Source: Siphonodentalium dalli (taxonomy: Eukaryota > Mollusca > Scaphopoda > Gadilida > Siphonodentaliidae). From it: a stretch of 64,000 nt of DNA. The notes beneath the pieces were generated by a model. That model saw only the letters and a list, made by a program, of their open reading frames with translations, was not told the origin of the DNA and did not search any database. Where the stretch lies: the NCBI GenBank assembly GCA_032622095.1, contig CP136062.1, forward strand, positions 158,220,875-158,284,874. Reading direction: 5' to 3'. Below are positions 14,501-29,500 of the stretch, piece by piece. A program made the translations under genes and the position numbers. Positions within the stretch are counted from its first letter, which is position 1; each line of letters begins with the position of its first letter.

Positions 14501-17500
14501 GTCGAGATAACAGGCTGCTGGTGTAATGAGATAACAGGATGCTGGTGTATCGAGATAACAGGCTGCTGGTGTATCGAGATAACAGGCTGCTGGTGTATCG
14601 AGATAACAGGCTGATGGTGTATTGATAACATTTGGGTTATAGAGATAACAGGCTGCTGGTTTATTGAGATAACAGGCTGCTGGTGTATAGAGATAACAGG
14701 CTGCTGGTGTATTGAGATAACCGGCTGCTGGTGTATCGAGATAACAAGCTGCTGGTGTATCGAGATAACAAGCTGCTGGTGTATCGAGATAACAGGCTGA
14801 TGGTGTATTGATAACATTTGGGTTATAGAGATAACAGGCTGCTGGTTTATTGAGATAACAGGTTGCTGGTGCATAGAGATAACAGGCTGATGGTGTATAG
14901 AGATAACAGGCTGCTTGTGTATTGAGATCACAGGCTGCTGGTGTATAGAGATAACATGCTGCTGGTGTATTGAGATAACAGGCTGCTGGTGTATCGAGAT
15001 AACAGGCTGCTGGTGCATTGAGATAACAGACTGCTGGTGTATCGAGATAACAGGCTGCTGGTGTATCGAGATAACAGGCTGCTGGTGTATCGAGATAACA
15101 AGCTGCTGGTGTATCGAGATAACAGGTTGCTGGTGCATAGAGATAACAGGCTGATGGTGTATAGCGATAACAGGCTGCTGGTGTATTGAGATAACAGGCT
15201 GCTGGTATATAGAGATAACATGCTGCTGGTGTATTGAGATAACAGGCTGCTGGTGTTTCGAGATAACAGTCTGCTGGTGCATTGAGATAACAGACTGCTG
15301 GTGTATCGAGATAACAGGCTGCTGGTGTATCGAGATAACAGGCTGCTGGTGTATCGAGATAACAGGCTGCTGGTGTATTGATAACATGTGGGATATAGAG
15401 ATAACAGGCTGCTGGTGTTTTTATATAACAGGCTGCTGGTGTATAGAGATAACATGCTGCTGATGTATTGAGATAACAGGCTGCTGGTGTATTGAGATAA
15501 CAGGCTGCTGGTATATCGAGATAACAGGCTGCTGGTGTATCGAGATAACAGGCTGCTGGTGTATAGAGATAACAGGCTGCTGGTGTATAGAGATAACAGG
15601 CTGCTGGTGAATTGAGATAACAGGCTGCTGGTGTATTGATAATATGTGGGTTATAGAGATAACAGGCTGCTGGTGTATAGATATAACAGGCTGCTGATGT
15701 ATTGAGATAACAGGCTGCTGGTGTATTGAGATAACAGGCTGCTAGTGTATCGATGTAACAGGCTGCTGGTGTATCGAGATAACAGGCTGCTGGTGTATAG
15801 AGATAACATGCTGCTGGTATATCGTGATAACAGGGTGCTGGTGTATTGATAATATGTGTGTTATAGAGATAACAGGCTGCTGGTGTATTGAGATAACAGG
15901 CTGCTGGTGTATCGAGATAACAGGCTGCTGGTGTATTGAGATAACAGGCTGCTGGTGTATTGATAATATGTGGGTTAAAGAGATAACAGGCTGCTGGTGT
16001 ATAGAGATAACAGGCTGCTAGTGTGTAGAGATAACAGGCTGCTTGTGTATTGAGATAACATGCTGCTGGTATGACGAGATAACAGGCTGCTGGTGTAATG
16101 AGATAACAGGATGCTGGTGTATCGAGATAACAGGCTGCTGGTGTATCGAGATAACAGGCTGCTGGTGTATCGAGATAACAGGCTGATGGTGTATTGATAA
16201 CATTTGGGTTATAGAGATAACAGGCTGCTGGTTTATTGAGATAACAGGTTGCTGGTGCATAGAGATAACAGGCTGATGGTGTATAGAGATAACAGGCTGC
16301 TTGTGTGTTGAGATCACAGGCTGCTGGTGTATAGAGATAACATGCTGCTGGTGTATTGAGATAACAGGCTGCTGGTGTATCGAGATAACAGGCTGCTGGT
16401 GCATTGAGATAACAGACTGCTGGTGTATCGAGATAACAGGCTGCTGGTGTATCGAGATAACAGGCTGCTGGTGTATCGAGATAACAAGCTGCTGGTGTAT
16501 CGAGATAACAGGTTGCTGGTGCATAGAGATAACAGGCTGATGGTGTATAGAGATAACAGGATGTTGGTGTATTGAGATAACAGGCTGCTGGTGTATAGAG
16601 ATAACAGGCTGCTGGTGTATCGAGATAACAGTCTGCTGGTGCATTGAGATAACAGACTGCTGGTGTATCGAGATAACAGGCTGCTGGTGTATCGAGATAA
16701 CAGGCTGCTGGTGTATCGAGATAACAGGCTGCTGGTGTATTGATAACATGTGGGATATAGAGATAACAGGCTGCTGGTGTTTTTATATAACAGGCTGCTG
16801 GTGTATAGAGATAACATGCTGCTGATGTATTGAGATAACAGGCTGCTGGTGTATTGAGATAACAGGCTGCTGGTATATCGAGATAACAGGCTGCTGGTGT
16901 ATCGAGATAACAGGCTGCTGGTGTATAGAGATAACAGGCTGCTGGTGTATAGAGATAACAGGCTGCTGGTGAATTGAGATAACAGGCTGCTGGTGTATTG
17001 ATAATATGTGGGTTATAGAGATAACAGGCTGCTGGTGTATAGATATAACAGGCTGCTGATGTATTGAGATAACAGGCTGCTGGTGTATTGAGATAACAGG
17101 CTGCTAGTGTATCGATGTAACAGGCTGCTGGTGTATCGAGATAACAGGCTGCTTGTGTATAGAGATAACATGCTGCTGGTATATCGTGATAACAGGGTGC
17201 TGGTGTATTGATAATATGTGTGTTATAGAGATAACAGGCTGCTGGTGTATTGAGATAACAGGCTGCTGGTGTATCGAGATAACAGGCTGCTGGTGTATTG
17301 AGATAACAGGCTGCTGGTGTATTGATAATATGTGGTTTAAAGAGATAACAGGCTGCTGGTGTATAGAGATAACAGGCTGCTAGTGTGTAGAGATAACAGG
17401 CTGCTTGTGTATTGAGATAACATGCTGCTGGTATGACGAGATAACAGGCTGCTGGTGTAATGAGATAACAGGATGCTGGTGTATCGAGATAACAGGCTGC

Positions 17501-20500
17501 TGGTGTATCGAGATAACAGGCTGCTGGTGTATCGAGATAACAGGCTGATGGTGTATTGATAACATTTGGGTTATAGAGATAACAGGCTGCTGGTTTATTG
17601 AGATAACAGGTTGCTGGTGCATAGAGATAACAGGCTGATGGTGTATAGAGATAACAGGCTGCTTGTGTGTTGAGAACACAGGCTGCTGGTGTATAGAGAT
17701 AACATGCTGCTGGTGTATTGAGATAACAGGCTGCTGGTGTATCGAGATAACAGGCTGCTGGTGCATTGAGATAACAGACTGCTGGTGTATCGAGATAACA
17801 GGCTGCTGGTGTATCGAGATAACAGGCTGCTGGTGTATCGAGATAACAAGCTGCTGGTGTATCGAGATAACAGGTTGCTGGTGCATAGAGATAACAGGCT
17901 GATGGTGTATAGAGATAACAGGATGTTGGTGTATTGAGATAACAGGCTGCTGGTGTATAGAGATAACAGGCTGCTGGTGTATCGAGATAACAGTCTGCTG
18001 GTGCATTGAGATAACAGACTGCTGGTGTATCGAGATAACAGGCTGCTGGTGTATCGAGATAACAGGCTGCTGGTGTATCGAGATAACAGGCTGCTGGTGT
18101 ATTGATAACATGTGGGATATAGAGATAACAGGCTGCTGGTGTTTTTATATAACAGGCTGCTGGTGTATAGAGATAACATGCTGCTGATGTATTGAGATAA
18201 CAGGCTGCTGGTGTATTGAGATAACAGGCTGCTGGTATATCGAGATAACAGGCTGCTGGTGTATCGAGATAACAGGCTGCTGGTGTATAGAGATAACAGG
18301 CTGCTGGTGTATAGAGATAACAGGCTGCTGGTGAATTGAGATAACAGGCTGCTGGTGTATTGATAATATGTGGGTTATAGAGATAACAGGCTGCTGGTGT
18401 ATAGATATAACAGGCTGCTGATGTATTGAGATAACAGGCTGCTGGTGTATTGAGATAACAGGCTGCTAGTGTATCGATGTAACAGGCTGCTGGTGTATCG
18501 AGATAACAGGCTGCTTGTGTATAGAGATAACATGCTGCTGGTATATCGTGATAACAGGGTGCTGGTGTATTGATAATATGTGTGTTATAGAGATAACAGG
18601 CTGCTGGTGTATTGAGATAACAGGCTGCTGGTGTATCGAGATAACAGGCTGCTGGTGTATTGAGATAACAGGCTGCTGGTGTATTGATAATATGTGGTTT
18701 AAAGAGATAACAGGCTGCTGGTGTATAGAGATAACAGGCTGCTAGTGTGTAGAGATAACAGGCTGCTTGTGTATTGAGATAACATGCTGCTGGTATGACG
18801 AGATAACAGGCTGCTGGTGTAATGAGATAACAGGATGCTGGTGTATCGAGATAACAGGCTGCTGGTGTATCGAGATAACAGGCTGCTGGTGTATCGAGAT
18901 AACAGGCTGATGGTGTATTGATAACATTTGGGTTATAGAGATAACAGGCTGCTGGTTTATTGAGATAACAGGTTGCTGGTGCATAGAGATAACAGGCTGA
19001 TGGTGTATAGAGATAACAGGCTGCTTGTGTGTTGAGAACACAGGCTGCTGGTGTATAGAGATAACATGCTGCTGGTGTATTGAGATAACAGGCTGCTGGT
19101 GTATCGAGATAACAGGCTGCTGGTGCATTGAGATAACAGACTGCTGGTGTATCGAGATAACAGGCTGCTGGTGTATCGAGATAACAGGCTGCTGGTGTAT
19201 CGAGATAACAAGCTGCTGGTGTATCGAGATAACAGGTTGCTGGTGCATAGAGATAACAGGCTGATGGTGTATAGAGATAACAGGATGTTGGTGTATTGAG
19301 ATAACAGGCTGCTGGTGTATAGAGATAACAGGCTGCTGGTGTATCGAGATAACAGGCTGCTGGTGCATTGAGATAACAGACTGCTGGCTGGTGTATCGAG
19401 ATAACAGGCTGCTGGTGTATCGAGATAACAGGCTGCTGGTGTATCGAGATAACAGGCTGCTGGTGTATTGATAACATGTGGGATATAGAGATAACAGGCT
19501 GCTGGTGTTTTTATATAACAGGCTGCTGGTGTATAGAGATAACATGCTGCTGATGTATTGAGATAACAGGCTGCTGGTGTATTGAGATAACAGGCTGCTG
19601 GTATATCGAGATAACAGGCTGCTGGTGTATCGAGATAACAGGCTGCTGGTGTATAGGGATAACAGGCTGCTGGTGTATAGAGATAACAGGCTGCTGGTGT
19701 ATTGATATAACAGGCTGCTGGTGTATAGAGATAACATGCTGCTGGTGTATTGAGATAACAGGCTGCTGGTGTATCGAGATAACAGGCTGCTGGTGCATTG
19801 AGATAACAGACTGCTGGTGTATCGAGATAACAGGCTGCTGGTGTATCGAGATAACAAGCTGCTGGTGTATCGAGATAACAGGCTGCTGGTGTATTGATAA
19901 CATGTGGGATATAGAGATAACAGGCTACTGGTATAATGAGATAACAGGCTGCTGGTGTATTGAGATAACAGGCTGCTGGTATATCGAGATAACAGGCTGC
20001 TGGTGTATCGAGATAACAGGCTGCTGGTGAATAGAGATATCAGGCTGCTGGTGTATCGAGATAACAGGCTGCTGGTTTATTGAGATAACAGGCTGCTGGT
20101 GTATTGAGATAACAGGCTGCTGGTGTATAGATATAACAGGCTGCTGGTATATCGAGATAACAGGCTGCTGGTGTATTGACAATATGTGGGTTATATAGAT
20201 AACAGGCTGCTGGTGTATTGGGATAACAGGCTGCTGGTGCATAGATATAACAGGCTGCTGGTGTATAGATATAACAGGCTGCTGGTGTATCGAGATAACA
20301 TGCTGCTGGTGTATAGATATAACAGGCTGCTGGTGTATCGAGATAACAGGCTGCTGGTGCATTGAGATAACAGTCTGCTGGTGCATTGAGATAACAGACT
20401 GCTGGTGTATCGAGATAACAGGCTGCTGGTGTATCGAGATAACAGGCTGCTGGTGTATCGAGATAACAGGCTGCTGGTGTATTGAGATAACAGGCTGCTG

Positions 20501-23500
20501 GTGTATCGAGATAACAGTCTGCTGGTGCATTGAGATAACAGACTGCTGGTGTATCGAGATAACAGGCTGCTGGTGTATCGAGATAACAGGCTGCTGGTGT
20601 ATCGAGATAACAGGCTGCTGGTGTATTGATAACATGTGGGATATAGAGATAACAGGCTGCTGGTGTTTTTATATAACAGGCTGCTGGTGTATAGAGATAA
20701 CATGCTGCTGATGTATTGAGATAACAGGCTGCTGGTGTATTGAGATAACAGGCTGCTGGTATATCGAGATAACAGGCTGCTGGTGTATCGAGATAACAGG
20801 CTGCTGGTGTATAGAGATAACAGGCTGCTGGTGTATAGAGATAACAGGCTGCTGGTGAATTGAGATAACAGGCTGCTGGTGTATTGATAATATGTGGGTT
20901 ATAGAGATAACAGGCTGCTGGTGTATAGATATAACAGGCTGCTGATGTATTGAGATAACAGGCTGCTGGTGTATTGAGATAACAGGCTGCTAGTGTATCG
21001 ATGTAACAGGCTGCTGGTGTATCGAGATAACAGGCTGCTGGTGTATAGAGATAACATGCTGCTGGTATATCGTGATAACAGGGTGCTGGTGTATTGATAA
21101 TATGTGTGTTATAGAGATAACAGGCTGCTGGTGTATTGAGATAACAGGCTGCTGGTGTATCGAGATAACAGGCTGCTGGTGTATTGAGATAACAGGCTGC
21201 TGGTGTATTGATAATATGTGGGTTAAAGAGATAACAGGCTGCTGGTGTATAGAGATAACAGGCTGCTAGTGTGTAGAGATAACAGGCTGCTTGTGTATTG
21301 AGATAACATGCTGCTGGTATGTCGAGATAACAGGCTGCTGGTGTAATGAGATAACAGGATGCTGGTGTATCGAGATAACAGGCTGCTGGTGTATCGAGAT
21401 AACAGGCTGCTGGTGTATCGAGATAACAGGCTGATGGTGTATTGATAACATTTGGGTTATAGAGATAACAGGCTGCTGGTTTATTGAGATAACAGGTTGC
21501 TGGTGCATAGAGATAACAGGCTGATGGTGTATAGAGATAACAGGCTGCTTGTGTGTTGAGATCACAGGCTGCTGGTGTATAGAGATAACATGCTGCTGGT
21601 GTATTGAGATAACAGGCTGCTGGTGTATCGAGATAACAGGCTGCTGGTGCATTGAGATAACAGACTGCTGGTGTATCGAGATAACAGGCTGCTGGTGTAT
21701 CGAGATAACAGGCTACTGGTGTATCGAGATAACAAGCTGCTGGTGTATCGAGATAACAGGTTGCTGGTGCATAGAGATAACAGGCTGATGGTGTATAGAG
21801 ATAACAGGCTGCTGGTGTAATGAGATAACAGGATGCTGGTGTATCGAGATAACAGGCTGCTGGTGTATCGAGATAACAGGCTGCTGGTGTATCGAGATAA
21901 CAGGCTGATGGTGTATTGATAACATTTGGGTTATAGAGATAACAGGCTGCTGGTTTATTGAGATAACAGGTTGCTGGTGCATAGAGATAACAGGCTGATG
22001 GTGTATAGAGATAACAGGCTGCTTGTGTGTTGAGATCACAGGCTGCTGGTGTATAGAGATAACATGCTGCTGGTGTATTGAGATATCAGGCTGCTGGTGT
22101 ATCGAGATAACAGGCTGCTGGTGCATTGAGATAACAGACTGCAGGTGTATCGAGATAACAGGCTGCTGGTGTATCGAGATAACAGGCTGCTGGTGTATCG
22201 AGATAACAAGCTGCTGGTGTATCGAGATAACAGGTTGCTGGTGCATAGAGATAACAGGCTGATGGTGTATAGAGATAACAGGATGTTGGTGTATTGAGAT
22301 AACAGGCTGCTGGTGTATAGAGATAACAGGCTGCTGGTGTATCGAGATAACAGTCTGCTGGTGCATTGAGATAACAGACTGCTGGTGTATCGAGATAACA
22401 GGCTGCTGGTGTATCGAGATAACAGGCTGCTGGTGTATCGAGATAACAGGCTGCTGGTGTATTGATAACATGTGGGATATAGAGATAACAGGCTGCTGGT
22501 GTTTTTATATAACAGGCTGCTGGTGTATAGAGATAACATGCTGCTGATGTATTGAGATAACAGGCTGCTGGTGTATTGAGATAACAGGCTGCTGGTGTAT
22601 AGAGATAACATGCTGCTGATGTATTGAGATAACAGGCTGCTGGTGCATTGAGATAACAGACTGCTGGTGTATCGAGATAACAGGCTGCTGGTGTATCGAG
22701 ATAACAAGCTGCTGGTGTATCGAGATAACAGGCTGCTGGTGTATTGATAACATGTGGGATATAGAGATAACAGGCTACTGGTATAATGAGATAACAGGCT
22801 GCTGGTGTATTGAGATAACAGGCTGCTGGTATATCGAGATAACAGGCTGCTGGTGTATCGAGATAACAGGCTGCTGGTGAATAGAGATATCAGGCTGCTG
22901 GTGTATCGAGATAACAGGCTGCTGGTTTATTGAGATAACAGGCTGCTGGTGTATTGAGATAACAGGCTGCTGGTGTATAGATATAACAGGCTGCTGGTAT
23001 ATCGAGATAACAGGCTGCTGGTGTATTGACAATATGTGGGTTATTTAGATAACAGGCTGCTGGTGTATTGGGATAACAGGCTGCTGGTGCATAGATATAA
23101 CAGGCTGCTGGTGTATAGATATAACAGGCTGCTGGTGTATCGAGATAACATGCTGCTGGTGTATAGATATAACAGGCTGCTGGTGTATCGAGATAACAGG
23201 CTGCTGGTGCATTGAGATAACAGTCTGCTGGTGCATTGAGATAACAGACTGCTGGTGTATCGAGATAACAGGCTGCTGGTGTATCGAGATAACAGGCTGC
23301 TGGTGTATCGAGATAACAGGCTGCTGGTGTATTGAGATAACAGGCTTCTGGTGTATCGAGATAACAGTCTACTGGTGCATTGAGATAACAGACTGCTGGT
23401 GTATCGAGATAACAGGCTGCTGGTGTATCGAGATAACAGGCTGCTGGTGTATCGAGATAACAGGCTGCTGGTGTATTGATAACATGTGGGATATAGAGAT

Positions 23501-26500
23501 AACAGGCTGCTGGTGTTTTTATATAACAGGCTGCTGGTGTATAGAGATAACATGCTGCTGATGTATTGAGATAACAGGCTGCTGGTGTATTGAGATAACA
23601 GGCTGCTGGTATATCGAGATAACAGGCTGCTGGTGTATCGAGATAACAGGCTGCTGGTGTATAGAGATAACAGGCTGCTGGTGTATAGAGATAACAGGCT
23701 GCTGGTGAATTGAGATAACAGGCTGCTGGTGTATTGATAATATGTGGGTTATAGAGATAACAGGCTGCTGGTGTATAGATATAACAGGCTGCTGATGTAT
23801 TGAGATAACAGGCTGCTGGTGTATTGAGATAACAGGCTGCTAGTGTATCGATGTAACAGGCTGCTGGTGTATCGAGATAACAGGCTGCTGGTGTATAGAG
23901 ATAACATGCTGCTGGTATATCGTGATAACAGGGTGCTGGTGTATTGATAATATGTGTGTTATAGAGATAACAGGCTGCTGGTGTATTGAGATAACAGGCT
24001 GCTGGTGTATCGAGATAACAGGCTGCTGGTGTATTGAGATAACAGGCTGCTGGTGTATTGATAATATGTGGGTTAAAGAGATAACAGGCTGCTGGTGTAT
24101 AGAGATAACAGGCTGCTAGTGTGTAGAGATAACAGGCTGCTTGTGTATTGAGATAACATGCTGCTGGTATGTCGAGATAACAGGCTGCTGGTGTAATGAG
24201 ATAACAGGATGCTGGTGTATCGAGATAACAGGCTGCTGGTGTATCGAGATAACAGGCTGCTGGTGTATCGAGATAACAGGCTGATGGTGTATTGATAACA
24301 TTTGGGTTATAGAGATAACAGGCTGCTGGTTTATTGAGATAACAGGTTGCTGGTGCATAGAGATAACAGGCTGATGGTGTATAGAGATAACAGGCTGCTT
24401 GTGTGTTGAGATCACAGGCTGCTGGTGTATAGAGATAACATGCTGCTGGTGTATTGAGATAACAGGCTGCTGGTGTATCGAGATAACAGGCTGCTGGTGC
24501 ATTGAGATAACAGACTGCTGGTGTATCGAGATAACAGGCTGCTGGTGTATCGATATAACAGGCTGCTGGTGTATCGAGATAACAAGCTGCTGGTGTATCG
24601 AGATAACAGGTTGCTGGTGCATAGAGATAACAGGCTGATGGTGTATAGAGATAACAGGCTGCTGGTGTAATGAGATAACAGGATGCTGGTGTATCGAGAT
24701 AACAGGCTGCTGGTGTATCGAGATAACAGGCTGCTGGTGTATCGAGATAACAGGCTGATGGTGTATTGATAACATTTGGGTTATAGAGATAACAGGCTGC
24801 TGGTTTATTGAGATAACAGGTTGCTGGTGCATAGAGATAACAGGCTGATGGTGTATAGAGATAACAGGCTGCTTGTGTGTTGAGATCACAGGCTGCTGGT
24901 GTATAGAGATAACATGCTGCTGGTGTATTGAGATAACAGGCTGCTGGTGTATCGAGATAACAGGCTGCTGGTGCATTGAGATAACAGACTGCTGGTGTAT
25001 CGAGATAACAGGCTGCTGGTGTATCGAGATAACAGGCTGCTGGTGTATCGAGATAACAAGCTGCTGGTGTATCGAGATAACAGGTTGCTGGTGCATAGAG
25101 ATAACAGGCTGATGGTGTATAGAGATAACAGAATGTTGGTGTATTGAGATAACAGCTGCTGGTGTATAGAGATAACAGGCTGCTGGTGTATCGAGATAAC
25201 AGTCTGCTGGTGCATTGAGATAACAGACTGCTGGTGTATCGAGATAACAGGCTGCTGGTGTATCGAGATAACAGGCTGCTGGTGTATCGAGATAACAGGC
25301 TGCTGGTGTATTGATAACATGTGGGATATAGAGATAACAGGCTGCTGGTGTTTTTATATAACAGGCTGCTGGTGTATAGAGATAACATGCTGCTGATGTA
25401 TTGAGATAACAGGCTGCTGGTGTATTGAGATAACAGGCTGCTGGTATATCGAGATAACAGGCTGCTGGTGTATCGAGATAACAGGCTGCTGGTGTATAGA
25501 GATAACAGGCTGCTGGTGTATAGAGATAACAGGCTGCTGGTGTATTGATAATATGTGGGTTATAGAGATAACAGGCTGCTGGTGTATAGATATAACAGGC
25601 TGCTGATGTATTGAGATAACAGGCTGCTGGTGTATTGAGATAACAGGCTGCTAGTGTATCGATGTAACAGGCTGCTGGTGTATCGAGATAACAGGCTGCT
25701 GGTGTATAGAGATAACATGCTGCTGGTATATCGTGATAACAGGGTGCTGGTGTATTGATAATATGTGTGTTATAGAGATAACAGGCTGCTGGTGTATTGA
25801 GATAACAGGCTGCTGGTGTATCGAGATAACAGGCTGCTGGTGTATTGAGATAACAGGCTGCTGGTGTATTGATAATATGTGGGTTAAAGAGATAACAGGC
25901 TGCTGGTGTATAGAGATAACAGGCTGCCAGTGTGTAGAGATATTAGGCTGCTTGTGTATTGAGATAACATGCTGCTGGTATGACGAGATAACAGGCTGCT
26001 GGTGTAATGAGATAACAGGATGCTGGTGTATCGAGATAACAGGCTGCTGGTGTATCGAGATAACAGGCTGCTGGTGTATCGAGATAACAGGCTGATGGTG
26101 TATTGATAACATTTGGGTTATAGAGATAACAGGCTGCTGGTTTATTGAGATAACAGGTTGCTGGTGCATAGAGATAACAGGCTGATGGTGTATAGAGATA
26201 ACAGGCTGCTTGTGTGTTGAGATCACAGGCTGCTGGTGTATAGAGATAACATGCTGCTGGTGTATTGAGATAACAGGCTGCTGGTGTATCGAGATAACAG
26301 GCTGCTGGTGCATTGAGATAACAGACTGCTGGTGTATCGAGATAACAGGCTGCTGGTGTATCGAGATAACAGGCTGCTGGTGTATCGAGATAACAAGCTG
26401 CTGGTGTATCGAGATAACAGGTTGCTGGTGCATAGAGATAACAGGCTGATGGTGTATAGAGATAACAGGATGTTGGTGTATTGAGATAACAGGCTGCTGG

Positions 26501-29500
26501 TGTTTAGAGATAACAGGCTGCTGGTGTATCGAGATAACAGGCTGCTGGTGCATTGAGATAACAGACTGCTGGTGTATCGAGATAACAGGCTGCTGGTGTA
26601 TCGAGATAACAGGCTGCTGGTGTATCGAGATAACAGGCTGCTGGTGTATTGATAACATGTGGGATATAGAGATAACAGGCTGCTGGTGTTTTTATATAAC
26701 AGGCTGCTGGTGTATAGAGATAACATGCTGCTGATGTATTGAGATAACAGGCTGCTGATGTATTGAGATAACAGGCTGCTGGTATATCGAGATAACAGGC
26801 TGCTGGTGTATCGAGATAACAGGCTGCTGGTGTATAGGGATAACAGGCTGCTGGTGTATAGAGATAACAGGCTGCTGGTGTATTGATATAACAGGCTGCT
26901 GGTGTATAGAGATAACATGCTGCTGGTGTATTGAGATAACAGGCTGCTGCTGTATCGAGATAACAGGCTGCTGGTGCATTGAGATAACAGACTGCTGGTG
27001 TATCGAGATAACAGGCTGCTGGTGTATCGAGATAACAAGCTGCTGGTGTATCGAGATAACAGGCTGCTGGTGTATTGATAACATGTGGGATATAGAGATA
27101 ACAGGCTACTGGTATAATGAGATAACAGGCTGCTGGTGTATTGAGATAACAGGCTGCTGGTATATCGAGATAACAGGCTGCTGGTGTATCGAGATAACAG
27201 GCTGCTGGTGAATAGAGATATCAGGCTGCTGGTGTATCGAGATAACAGGCTGCTGGTTTATTGAGATAACAGGCTGCTGGTGTATTGAGATAACAGGCTG
27301 CTGGTGTAGAGATATAACAGGCTGCTGGTATATCGAGATAACAGGCTGCTGGTGTATTGACAATATGTGGGTTATATAGATAACAGGCTGCTGGTGTATT
27401 GGGATAACAGGCTGCTGGTGCATAGATATAACAGGCTGCTGGTGTATAGATATAACAGGCTGCTGGTGTATCGAGATAACATGCTGCTGGTGTATAGATA
27501 TAACAGGCTGCTGGTGTATCGAGATAACAGGCTGCTGGTGCATTGAGATAACAGTCTGCTGGTGCATTGAGATAACAGACTGCTGGTGTATCGAGATAAC
27601 AGGCTGCTGGTGTATCGAGATAACAGGCTGCTGGTGTATCGAGATAACAGGCTGCTGGTGTATTGAGATAACAGGCTGCTGGTGTATCGAGATAACAGTC
27701 TGCTGGTGCATTGAGATAACAGACTGCTGGTGTATCGAGATAACAGGCTGCTGGTGTATCGAGATAACAGGCTGCTGGTGTATCGAGATAACAGGCTGCT
27801 GGCGTATTGATAACATGTGGGATATAGAGATAACAGGCTGCTGGTGTTTTTATATAACAGGCTGCTGGTGTATAGAGATAACATGCTGCTGATGTATTGA
27901 GATAACAGGCTGCTGGTGTATTGAGATAACAGGCTGCTGGTATATCGAGATAACAGGCTGCTGGTGTATCGAGATAACAGGCTGCTGGTGTATAGAGATA
28001 ACAGGCTGCTGGTGTATAGAGATAACAGGCTGCTGGTGAATTGAGATAACAGGCTGCTGGTGTATTGATAATATGTGGGTTATAGAGATAACAGGCTGCT
28101 GGTGTATAGATATAACAGGCTGCTGATGTATTGAGATAACAGGCTGCTGGTGTATTGAGATAACAGGCTGCTAGTGTATCGATGTAACAGGCTGCTGGTG
28201 TATCGAGATAACAGGCTGCTGGTGTATAGAGATAACATGCTGCTGGTATATCGTGATAACAGGGTGCTGGTGTATTGATAATATGTGTGTTATAGAGATA
28301 ACAGGCTGCTGGTGTATTGAGATAACAGGCTGCTGGTGTATCGAGATAACAGGCTGCTGGTGTATTGAGATAACAGGCTGCTGGTGTATTGATAATATGT
28401 GGGTTAAAGAGATAACAGGCTGCTGGTGTATAGAGATAACAGGCTGCTAGTGTGTAGAGATAACAGGCTGCTTGTGTATTGAGATAACTTGCTGCTGGTA
28501 TGTCGAGATAACAGGCTGCTGGTGTAATGAGATAACAGGATGCTGGTGTATCGAGATAACAGGCTGCTGGTGTATCGAGATAACAGGCTGCTGGTGTATC
28601 GAGATAACAGGCTGATGGTGTATTGATAACATTTGGGTTATAGAGATAACAGGCTGCTGGTTTATTGAGATAACAGGTTGCTGGTGCATAGAGATAACAG
28701 GCTGATGGTGTATAGAGATAACAGGCTGCTTGTGTGTTGAGATCACAGGCTGCTGGTGTATAGAGATAACATGCTGCTGGTGTATTGAGATAACAGGCTG
28801 CTGGTGTATCGAGATAACAGGCTGCTGGTGCATTGAGATAACAGACTGCTGGTGTATCGAGATAACAGGCTGCTGGTGTATCGAGATAACAGGCTGCTGG
28901 TGTATCGAGATAACAAGCTGCTGGTGTATCGAGATAACAGGTTGCTGGTGCATAGAGATAACAGGCTGATGGTGTATAGAGATAACAGGATGTTGGTGTA
29001 TTGAGATAACAGGCTGCTGGTGTATAGAGATAACATGCTGCTGGTGTATTGAGATAACAGGCTGCTGGTGTATCGAGATAACAGGCTGCTGGTGCATTGA
29101 GATAACAGACTGCTGGTGTATCGAGATAACAGGCTGCTGGTGTATCGAGATAACAGGCTGCTGGTGTATCGAGATAACAGGCTGCTGGTGTATTGATAAC
29201 ATGTGGGATATAGAGATAACAGGCTGCTGGTGTTTTTATATAACAGGCTGCTGGTGTATAGAGATAACATGCTGCTGATGTATTGAGATAACAGGCTGCT
29301 GGTGTATTGAGATAACAGGCTGCTGGTATATCGAGATAACAGGCTGCTGGTGTATCGAGATAACAGGCTGCTGGTGTATAGGGATAACAGGCTGCTGGTG
29401 TATAGAGATAACAGGCTGCTGGTGTATTGATATAACAGGCTGCTGGTGTATAGAGATAACATGCTGCTGGTGTATTGAGATAACAGGCTGCTGGTGTATC

